Source of the DNA: Rapana venosa
Taxonomy: Eukaryota; Mollusca; Gastropoda; Neogastropoda; Muricidae
Length of the DNA: 64,000 nt
Direction of reading: 5' to 3'
Assembly (NCBI GenBank): GCA_028751875.1
Contig: CM054140.1
Coordinates: 14,420,271 to 14,484,270 of the forward strand
A program made the translations under genes and the position numbers. This document shows positions 55,430 through 64,000 of this stretch, one piece after another. The first letter of the stretch is position 1. Each line of letters opens with the position of its first letter. Below the pieces are notes generated by a model. It searched no databases and was not told where the DNA came from. It saw only the letters and a program-made list of their open reading frames with translations.

Positions 55430-56110
55430 CGGGGTTTGGTTTTGTATTCTTCAATTTTAAGAAAAAAAACACTAGTAAAATTTTGAGTTTATAACATCTT
55501 AAATAAAGTTGGATCCCACTTTCACCGATTTATCAGCAAATAATCGCCCTATTTTGACACGAAAAGAGAGCAGTGGAAACCGAAAAATATGATTCATCCG
55601 GTCGCATGCTTTTTGGACTGTTTCTTTTTGTCCAAAAATGCACGCATTCAGCCTTTTTGGGTTTTCCCCAAAAAACCTATCTTTGCGAGGAAGCGGATGA
55701 AGTTTTCATCCAAACATCATGAATTTACTGCATCACTGGGAAAAGGGAAATTTAGTCTAGTAAATTTCTTTGCAAAAAAAGTGCCGAGAAGGAAAAAATT
55801 GCATAGTAATGATTTTATATATTTGGATAGGAAAGTACCAAACTTTTAACATATCCAAAATTTAGGACAAATTAAGTGCCCGGGAAAGCCATTTTTTTAA
55901 AGATATACGTCACCCAAATTTCGATTTTATAAAAATTTTAAACAGAATGTAATAGGTTTGGGGAATTCATTTGAAAGCTTTCAAACGTACTGATACGAAT
56001 TTTATAATAGAATCACCATTAGACGTAATAAAAAGCAAAATTATGAAAATTGCGCTTTATGTTCCAATTTAGAGTTCGAAGCCATTAGCATGCAAAATCA
56101 AGTATATTAG
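55430..56110. other. No gene seen
   Basis: An 86-codon plus-strand frame at 55589-55849 is basic and Phe-rich with no recognised motif; I do not call it. Confidence 0.4.
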
Positions 56111-56114
56111 GCAT

Positions 56115-56420
56115 TTTACCCCAAAAACGTGGAGATGCCAGGCTATCAGTAAAAAATAGCATCCCAACATATGGAAATTCTGTGATAGAAATTTCCTCTT
56201 TTTATTCTCTCTTTTGTTTTCCCTTTTGTTCCTTTACTGCTTGTCACCCCCTTTGTATATTTTCTGCTTTTTGTCCATTCTGCGTTTTTTCCAGAAAGAC
56301 TTATAAAGATAAATTTTTCCCTTTTATGCCAGTAGATGCGCTGACTGACTTGTAAGGTGTTTAAAGGGTAGCGTACGCATTTTTACTCTATAACAGACAA
56401 CAATGGTTGCTGCCTGAGCG
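56115..56420 (+). repeat. Dispersed repeat R, copy 2
   Basis: Ordered block similarity with 22540-22795 in the same orientation (AATAGCATCCCAAC, GATAGAAATTTCCTC, ACTGCTTGTCACCCC, GGGTAGCGTACG, AATGGTTGCTGC). Confidence 0.6.
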
Positions 56421-56944
56421 TTGGAAGAAAAAGAAAAATGCTTTTTTACCAGGTTAACCAAAGTTTTTCGACCATGTACAATTCCCATGGCAGAGCAAAG
56501 GGGTTTAGTTTCTCCTTGAAGGTAAGAACTTCACAAGGGGGTTATAAGATAAAACAGTGCAGGTAAGGCAACGCATTAGAGTTAGTTCAAATCACTGTGG
56601 CAAGTCACTTCAGTCCAGCAAAATTTCAAACATGGAAAAGTCAGTTCATCCAGGCACTCTTGCTAAATAAAGTAACACAGCAGAATCGACAGTTCAGGTA
56701 ACCTAGTTCTAAATCCACTTCCTGAAGAGTGGGTTGCATTGAGACAGTTTCAAGTTTGCATGTCCTAATGCCTTTTGAAATTGGAGCCATATCTTTTCTG
56801 CAGTCCGTAGTAAGAAAAGAAGAAGAAAAAGAAGAAAAGATAAGGGAAATTTTATGTACATGAATTTTGAAAAACAAACAATCAAAGCGCATCCAGGACC
56901 TTTTTATTCTCTGGGCAGGAGGAGATCAGTCTTCCCTGAGCAAA

Positions 56945-57940
56945 GTGCCAGTGTGGAGAATAGCAGCTCCTATAAGTGCAGTTTTGGGAATAGCAGCTCC
57001 TAAAAGTGCAGTGTGGGAATGCCACTCCATAATGCAGTGTGGAGAATAGCCAGCCCCTATAAGTGCAGTGTGGAGATAGCCCTCCTATAAGTGGCAGTGT
57101 GGAGAATAACCAGTCCAAAAAGTGCAGTGTGGAGAATAACCAGCTCCTTTTTAAAGTGCAGGGGTAAAGAATAACCGCTTCTTTTAGTGCAGTGTGGAGA
57201 AAAACCAGCCCCTATAAGTGCGTGTGGAGAATAACCAGCTCTATAAGTGCAGTGTGGAGAATAACCGCTCCTATAAGTGCAGTGTGAAGAATAACCTGCC
57301 CCTTTTAGTGCAGTGTGGAGAATAACCAGCTCCTATAAGTCCCAGTGTGGAGAATAACCAGCTCCTATAAGTGCATTTGTGGAGAATAACCAGCTCCTAT
57401 AAGTGCAGTGGGGAAGAATAACCTGCTCTATTAGTGCAGTGGGGAGAATAAAAACCCAGCCCCTATTAGTGCAGTGTGAAGAATAACCAGCTCCTATAGT
57501 GCAGTGTGAAGAATAACCTGCTCCTATTAGTGCAGTGTGAAGAATAACCAGCTCCTACAAGTGCAGTGTGGAAGAAAAAACCAGCTCCTATAAGTCCCCG
57601 GGTGTGGAGAATAACCAGCTCCTATTAGTGCAGTGTGAAGAATAACCAGCACCTATTAGTGCAGTGTGAAGAATAACCTGCTCCTATAAGTGCAGTGTGG
57701 AGAATAGCAGCCCCTATTAGTGCAGTGTGGAAAATTTGACAGCTCATATTCGTGCAGTGTGGAGAATAAGCAGCTCCTTTTAGTGCAGTGTGAAGAATAG
57801 GCAGCTCCTATTAGTGCAGTGTGAAAAATTTGGCAGCTCCTATTAGTGCAGTGTAGAGAATAGGCAGCTTCCTTTTTAGTGCAGTGTGAGAATAACAGCT
57901 CCTATTAGTGCAGTGTGGAGAATAGGCAGCTCATATTTGG
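56945..57940 (+). repeat. 31-bp minisatellite, about 30 units
   Basis: Unit GTGCAGTGTGGAGAATAACC followed by AGCTCCTATAA. Roughly 1 kb, with A/G and T/A variants (GAGAATA versus GAAGAATA, CTATAAG versus CTATTAG) spread along the array. Odd runs such as CCCCGGG and TTTTTA inside units look like consensus errors. Confidence 0.95.
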
Positions 57941-57959
57941 GGGTTCCATGTCTATAATG

Positions 57960-59085
57960 TAGAGAAAGGGTAAATTTGCTTGACTAAATAGTTTCCATTG
58001 CAAACAGCTTCCCTCATCCCTGACTATCCTGAAGGTGGGGCACAGGAGGCCAGGACATTTTCTTTCCCCTCAAAAGGGATCCAGTCGGGGCTTGTCATGC
58101 TTACCAAACATGTAATATTTGGTATGCTATTGACAAATTTAGCTGCAAAATTTTCAAAATAGCAACGGGAACATGTCTCTGGGATAATGTTAGATTATGA
58201 TGTACAGCCTTACAGTGTTTGAAAGCCAGGGGGTCCTGCTCCAATAATGCCCATACCATGGAAGGTACCAGTTCTATCCAGTGTCCTGATTGATGATCTA
58301 CATTGTCAGCAACAAAACTGGATCCAGCTTTTGGGGGTTCATGCTACCAGGTCTGTTTCCTAGTCAGTAGCAGCAACATTTTCAAACAGACTGACCTTGT
58401 ATGAAGAACAAAACCCAAGCTTGTGGACACGTTCAACAAGGTTTTTGGAGCCAGTCTGCTGGGGTATGGGGCAACCCAAGAGAAATTGAGAGGGGGGATG
58501 GGGGTACTGTGGTCGTGCGGGCCAGCTATAGTGCCTGACAGAGAAGCAATTGTCAAGTCAGGATTGTTTTCCTTCCAGCCAAGTTCTGAAAACAATCCAA
58601 AGAAGATGTAAAATTATAATCCAACTGTTTTAGGGGGGAAATCTCAATTGTTTAGTTACTTGCTTCTGCAGAAGATACTCTGTTGTTGTGTGTTGACGTT
58701 TCGGGATATTTGATAGGACAGTTTTGAAAGTGTTGAATCATTTTGATTTTTTCTTTCTCTGCATCTTTTCTCTGTTGATTTTTGCAATTTCTCCAGGATC
58801 TTCTTGCATTTGACTTTATTGAAATGCATTCTTTTTCCCTTGATTGCAGGTAATTAATTCCCCTAAATCACCAAATTGATTCTAGTTTCTGCCACATGTA
58901 TTTCTCTGGTATGGAGTGTAAACTATGGAGATACTATTTTCTTTTTGCACAAGTCCATGATTGTGTTTTTTTTTCATCACATTCTCTTTTGAAATAAGTC
59001 ATGACATGTCCTGAAGCTTCATCATGAGCTTTTGTTCTACTGGTCCTGCCGGGCGTTGCTGTGGTTTGTTCCTCTGAAGAACGGC
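57960..59085. other. No gene seen
   Basis: Ordinary intergenic or intronic sequence; a 62-83 codon frame pair at 58344-58611 has no recognised features. Confidence 0.45.
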
Positions 59086-59090
59086 GAATG

Positions 59091-59575
59091 CTAGGGGGTT
59101 TTAGATTTCATAGTTGTGAAATGGACACTGCACTGCTTGTGATACACAACATCTGCAGCATGAAGGTCACTGACAGCTTGGATTCTTTTGCACACTCTTT
59201 CTGCCCATTTGTTCTCTGGTCCATGCTTTAAACCCCTTTCTTGAATCTGCTGCTGGCAAATTGCATGTCCGAATTTTTTATACACAGCTGTGTTTCGTTT
59301 CTTCCCCAAATCATTAATGGACTGACCACAAAGGAGACAAAAAAGAGGAAATTTTTTAAACCTAGCTTGCTTGGATCAAAGAGCTTGTGTTGTTTACACA
59401 TTGAATATCTTGCTCTTCCCTCTGTCTCTACATTGTCATCCTTCAAACAGCATGCTTTTTTGAGACCTGCTATACCTTTCTCAGTCTGCCTTACTTTACC
59501 TTGGCTATCAGTCAGCAGTCTTTCTCCACATAAAAACATACAGACATACCATTCAGTCCTTTCATGTGGACCCAA
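59091..59575 (-). pseudogene. Cys/His-rich fragment of a repeated invertebrate protein, frameshifted
   Basis: The minus strand reads TEKGIAGLKKACCLKDD and MCKQHKLFDPSKLG in one frame, then after a shift near 59360 in an A/T homopolymer FCLLCGQSINDLGKKRN, KHGPENKWAERVC and SDLHAADVVYHKQCSVHF in another. Order and spacing (CX2C, ... DLHAAD-x-YH-x-C) recall uncharacterised proteins that recur in mollusc and crustacean genomes next to transposon genes; that resemblance is from memory. It stops at 59093. No catalytic domain is visible. Confidence 0.5.
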
Positions 59576-59599
59576 GGAAAAAAAAGTGATCAGTTATTG

Positions 59600-60770
59600 G
59601 GAAAATTTTGCAAAATGGCAACTAAAATATTTAATCAGCACTTTTGTAGAGCAGGAGAAAAAACCACAAAAAATTCACACCCCACCCTTAGCTTCAAGTT
59701 AAACTGAAAACAGTTGCAAGGGCCCTTTTTTTCAGAATTTTAAATACACCAGTAGGGTAAATAGGACTGGGGAGACATTTTGGGTCCAATGAATTCAGAT
59801 CATCTGTACACACAGTCAGAGACAGGAAACCTACAGAGAATGAAACAGAATGAAAATACCTATATTTATTTATTTATTCACACACCACACACACACACAC
59901 ACACTTTTGCAGGGAGCACACAGATTTACTTTCCAAAAGCAGAGAGCACACAGATCTACTTCCGCTTTACTGGATCAAAGATATATCAACAGAAAGGGGA
60001 TAGACCCCAAATGTGTATACACTCCCTTCCTAATTTTCTATGGGCAGATTTCTCCAGTGCCTGTCCTATCCAGTGTTCTGTGGACAGATAAGGCCTCTGG
60101 CTTGTTTATGAAAGTTAAAAACCTTTGAAGTAAAACACCACAAAGGGACCCAGAGAGCTGATTTTGGCAAAAGTGGTTTACCATACAAGAATCACTACCT
60201 TACTGTATTGTGTAGGAAAATGGTCATGATGTGGACAGTTATTTTGATGTTGTCTGGTTTAATACGTACATCAGTGATGTAACGTCACATCTCGTAAAAA
60301 CAAGCAAGCAGGTACTTTTGTGTGTGTTAATTTCAAAAGATAATCATTTATGCTCATCTAAACGAATCAGAGGGCAAGAGCATTTGCCGCCATGCCTTTG
60401 GGTCAAAAATGGGTGGAGCTTACAAATAAGGAGGGTGCCGCGGTGTGTGAGGGAGCCAGCTATAAACAAACGATCAGTCTCAGAGTGCCAAATTGTTTTT
60501 GGCTTGTTTTGTTTATTGATTTTCGGCAACTTCCGGACACCTACTTTTTCCACTTTTTTATATGTTGTTAGTGATATTTTTATCTACCGTTGCACCAAGT
60601 TTGAAAATATTGCAAAAGTTCCTGGGAAATGCAAGGTTGACTAGCCTAAATGATGTCCCGCCAAAATGAAAGCGTGACGACATCGGATTTGTCAGAAACA
60701 TTAGAGATTTGTGTTTTTTTTTTGTTGTTATTTCCCGAACAAATACTTTTGCTCAGGTACAGGTTTTTTA
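59600..60770. other. No gene seen; short CA run
   Basis: CA run at 59880-59904. Two 20-bp direct repeats of GAGCACACAGAT(T/C)TACTT at 59925 and 59947. Nothing else supported. Confidence 0.5.
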
Positions 60771-60884
60771 TCTTGGGGGGGGGGGGGGTGGAGAACCACA
60801 AGTTTGCAGGGGTTTTGCAAACCCAAGTCAGTTTTCACAAAGACATTGAACAGGTTTTTTTCCCCAAAACTTTTACAAAAAAAC

Positions 60885-60960
60885 AAACCCTGTTAATGGT
60901 AAGCAAAAACTCGCTGACGCAAAATCTCATCTTTGGTAAACCTTGGAGCTGAAGTGGGTT
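60885..60960 (+). mobile_element. Tail 2 SINE fragment
   Basis: GTTAATGGTAAGCAAAAACT, AAAATCTCATCTTTGGTAAA and CCTTGGAGCTGAAGTGGGTT; diverged. Confidence 0.4.
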
Positions 60961-61855
60961 AAGAAAAATCATCTTTATATTCTTATGAATATACAAATAT
61001 AAGATTACATTGATCAACAGAATCGGACAAAATGTAACAAAATCTATACTTTTTTTTTCACGTGTGTCTTATACCCCTGCTGATGTACAGAAAATTGGCT
61101 TAGTCACATCATCTGTCACTTTGTAGTTTCGACAGTTTTGCTCTATTTTAGTTATATTTGCGTTTCTTTACCGTGTTTTTTGCAACATGTGGTGTATGCT
61201 TGAAGTCAGCATTTCAATGCACACAAAGCAACACCACACATCCTTCACTTTAAAACTTATCTAATTATGACCCCCACCCCACCCCTATTCATTATTCTCT
61301 TCCTTTTTTCCTAAGTAGAAGTCACCGGAATGGGAGCACACGGAAATCTTGCCCCACTAAATAGTCTAAGCAACTTTTCTTTCTGGGACATGTAGTTTTG
61401 TTTTTTTTAATCCTCTGCCAACTTGCTTTTCAATATTTCATAGCAAACAATTAATATAATCACGAACAACAAAACAAATCAACCTAAAATAAAAATAAAA
61501 ATAATAGCCATTACCTGTACCCTCAGGTGAATACGGCACTATGGTGGCCGATGCATGGGCTTGATTTTCTGCATGCCTACGCTAAACGAGATGTGTTTCT
61601 GTCATCGCTGAATCAGAAATGGAGTGTTGTTCTGGCAACACAATACTCAGCCCTCTAGTTGCGGGTGAGTAGAATTCCTCTCCCCGGGCATCACAAGCAT
61701 CAGCGCTGACGGTGATAACTTGTTGCTGGTTGGTTTTGTTGGGTTTTTTTTTTTTCTTAATTTTAAAAAAAAATTGGGGGGGAGGGGGTTGTTGGATGGC
61801 CGCTGATTGGCTGGTTGGCTAGTATGTGCAGTTTCTTAGTTCTGTAATAGAACGA
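60961..61855. other. No gene seen
   Basis: Read on both strands without support for genes or structured repeats. Confidence 0.5.
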
Positions 61856-61861
61856 TACATT

Positions 61862-62338
61862 ATGAAAGAAGAAGAAAACAAACGAGAAGATAAAAGTGAA
61901 AGGAAAAAGAAAGAAGGTTTGAAAAGAAATATTTATTTTTAAAGCAACTAATGTAAAAGAACGAAGAAAGAAAAGGAAAGCAAGAATAAAGGAATGACAG
62001 AAAGTTAAAATCGGAAAGAAAGAATAAAAGAAAAGACATAAAAAGAAAGGAAAATAAAAGGACAGAAGAAAAGCAAAAAAAGACGAAAGTAGGAAAAAAA
62101 AAAAGAAAAGCCGAGGAGACGGCAATAAAACAGAAACAAGAGGGAGAGGAGGAAGAAGCAATATAAACGAAATGAATGAAAAAAAACGAAAAAGCAGGGG
62201 GGAAAAAAACAACAACAAAGAAAGAAAGAAAGAAAGAAAAGGCACTCTAAAGGAGGGGAAAGGACAACAGAAAAGTAGGAGGGAGAGAGGAAGAGGCAGA
62301 CCCGAGACAGAGCAACAAACAAACAAACAGACAGAGAA
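61862..62338 (+). repeat. Polypurine block
   Basis: About 480 bp of almost pure A/G on the plus strand (GAAAGAAAGAAAGAAA core at 62218-62240). The 210-codon minus-strand frame over it is Phe/Leu/Ser low complexity, not a gene. Confidence 0.9.
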
Positions 62339-62359
62339 TTTTATAGTATCAAGCAAAAA

Positions 62360-62362
62360 GCG

Positions 62363-62397
<35 letters not shown>

Positions 62398-62402
62398 CAC
62401 CA
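62360..62402 (+). repeat. (GC)n-(CA)n microsatellite
   Basis: GCGCGCGCGCG followed by a CA run. Alternating purine-pyrimidine over about 40 bp. Confidence 0.95.
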
Positions 62403-62519
62403 TAATATAGCTTGATGCCAATCCTTCAATATTACAAGAAACAAAAAGTTGACTGTTCTGGGAATTTATTTACAATACCACTTTATATCAGGGTCTTGGC
62501 TTTCCCTTGTAATTTCTGA

Positions 62520-62615
62520 TCGTCCCTGAAGTCGGAATGGGGCTACCTAAATGGTTGCATGTGCACACCATTTCACCAGTGGTGAACCTCACAGCTCTAG
62601 CTGAAGAATGACAGG
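62520..62615 (+). mobile_element. Tail 2 SINE fragment
   Basis: CCTGAAGTCGGAATGGGGCT, ACCTAAATGG, CACCAGTGGTGAACCTCACA, GCTCTAGCTGAAGAATGACA. Confidence 0.6.
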
Positions 62616-62882
62616 GAGAGCAGCCTGACTTTCACGCAGAGAAGTCTGCTGTGACTTGAAGTGGTGTACAATATAACACAATACAATGTACTGTATACAA
62701 TAAATGCAATGCAACACATGTCGCGTCATCCGGTAGGGCGTTAGCTGCCACACCCAATGACACCGACATGATCCTCCTCCTGCATTTTCTGCTCCTGTCT
62801 TCGCTGGCTCTGCTGACTTCAGTGGATTCTCATGGCACAGGATTTGGTGATGTTGCCAGGGAGAGAAGCAGGTGGTCTGCCT

Positions 62883-62912
62883 CCCCCCCCCCCCCCTTTT
62901 TTTTTTTTTTTT
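62883..62912 (+). repeat. C14-T16 tract
   Basis: Pure pyrimidine run within an otherwise mixed region. Confidence 0.9.
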
Positions 62913-63020
62913 GTCCCAGTCTTGTCTTCATGAGGTCTGTAACTTGATTTCGTAGCGTATGGCCTGCATATCTTAATTTTCTTTCATTTATTTGTTAGAA
63001 GCTTAGTTGTTCTCGGACGG

Positions 63021-63302
63021 GGGTGGGATAGCCTAGTTGGAGCATTGTGCTCTCGATCTAAGAGCCACCACCCACATGCCCGTTCAAAGGAATCCCCCCA
63101 CCCCCACCCCCCTGGAGTTACCATCAGTGCCAACTCCATTCCCCCGAAAAACCTTCGGATGAAACTTATACACACTGAGGTCCCGTGTTTGAACACACGA
63201 GAGCATCTTGCATACGCGTTAAAACCTGCTCCACCTTTCATATAAGTAGGCCATTGGGTGCCGGTGGGAAACGGATGACAAAAGTTACAAAACTGTCAAC
63301 AC
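63021..63302 (+). mobile_element. SINE family A, 3'-truncated
   Basis: Head GGGATAGCCTAGTTGG, body GAGTTACCATCAGTGCCAAC, CCTTCGGATGAAACTTATAC, TTAAAACCTGCTCCACCTTT and GTAGGCCATTGGGTGCCGGT. Neither tail follows. Confidence 0.7.
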
Positions 63303-63947
63303 ATGTTATGTTTTCATCTTTGTATCAAGTCAGTCAGTCAGTCATCTGTCGAACAAATGATGCTAAACACTGACAGAAACATGCAACTATTCTTAAAGAG
63401 GACAACTCTGACAAGGTTGTCTCTTGGATATCATACAAAACCTTAATGTTTTCCCTTATTGGAAATTCCCAGTTTGTTATTGTTGTATTGCTGTGCTAGT
63501 TTTGTGGCTGTTGCTGTTCTAATTGTTGTTGCTGCAGCTTCTGTTGTTTTTATTGGTATTATCATCGTTCTTGTTGCTTTTGTTTTTACTGCTGTATAAA
63601 TGAAGATAAGGACAATGATGATCCCCTGACTGTCCCTTCTCCGCCCCCATCCCCCGCCCCTCACAACCCTGTCCTTTTTTTTTAAAAAAATGACCCCCCT
63701 TTTTTTCCTTCTTTTTTGTTTTGTTTTGACACAGTGCTCTTTCATATAAAAACCGAAACTGAGTTATCTGTTCTTAGGTTGCACCAACTGGGAAAATCAC
63801 TAGCCTACAGGTTATTACCACGTCTTTGTTGTTTTTTTACGCCAAGTTAATGCTTTTAAAATTATTGTAAAAAATGATTGAAAAGAAATCCGAGGAAACG
63901 AATTACTCATTGTTCTGAATTTCATTATGATTTATTTTTCTTTCCAG
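63303..63947. other. No gene seen
   Basis: Rich in GTTGTT/TGCTG triplets (63475-63600) and a T-rich stretch; no coding signal. Confidence 0.5.
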
Positions 63948-64000
63948 TTTGTTTTTCTGCGGCGCTATCTCCAACTGCGGAACACCTAACAAGAAGATGG
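63948..64000 (+). CDS. Possible start of an exon at the window end
   Basis: Acceptor TTTTTCTTTCCAG followed by 53 bp open in two frames to the window edge. Too short to identify. Confidence 0.2.

Noticed and set aside
61763..62395. 210-codon minus-strand frame rich in Phe, Leu and Ser resembling a membrane protein
   Set aside because: It is the antisense translation of a polypurine block; no helix boundaries, no start context.

Overview
The window is animal nuclear DNA, most likely from a marine mollusc. It has short exons separated by introns of 0.4-10 kb, long (CA)n/(GT)n tracts, tRNA-derived SINEs, a Ty3/gypsy LTR retrotransposon and DNA-transposon remains. The phylum is an inference from this texture; no marker gene settles it.

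The one well-supported host gene lies on the minus strand and starts at 19487. Twelve exons with mutually consistent splice phases encode the first 465 residues of a Rho GTPase-activating protein of the HMHA1 (ARHGAP45)/GMIP/ARHGAP29 family: a divergent N-terminal region, then most of an F-BAR (FCH-type) coiled coil. The gene leaves the window at base 1, so the C1 and RhoGAP domains are expected in the preceding sequence. The start region carries a CRE (TGACGTCA), a CACGTG E-box, a YY1-like box with a four-codon uORF, two further upstream ATGs and, just inside intron 1, an AP-1-centred palindrome. Intron 1 (10.3 kb) holds a hAT transposase relic, a piggyBac-like MITE, a nearly intact Ty3 element with almost identical LTRs, and a SINE.

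From 29703 to about 48355 the sequence is a badly corrupted second copy of about 10660-28592, placed directly after a 500-N gap. Order, orientation and insertion sites are the same, but bases are smeared into homopolymers and the copy is about 4% longer. From 48356 to 48962 the copy becomes accurate and matches 28593-29202 to the last base before the gap. The simplest reading is two contigs that overlap by about 18.5 kb and were scaffolded end to end, one overlapping end being unpolished. Features in 29703-48355 should not be counted as independent loci.

The rest (19.7-29.2 kb and 49-64 kb) is repeat-rich intergenic or intronic sequence: SINEs built from interchangeable head and tail modules, several minisatellites, poly-G/poly-C tracts, a 0.48-kb polypurine block, a frameshifted Cys/His-containing gene fragment near 59.1-59.6 kb, and a few isolated exon-like segments that I cannot assign to a gene. 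I did not find a convincing undescribed molecular system. The most consequential observation is the assembly artefact; the most interesting biological ones are the promoter-proximal architecture of the RhoGAP gene and the modular SINE families.
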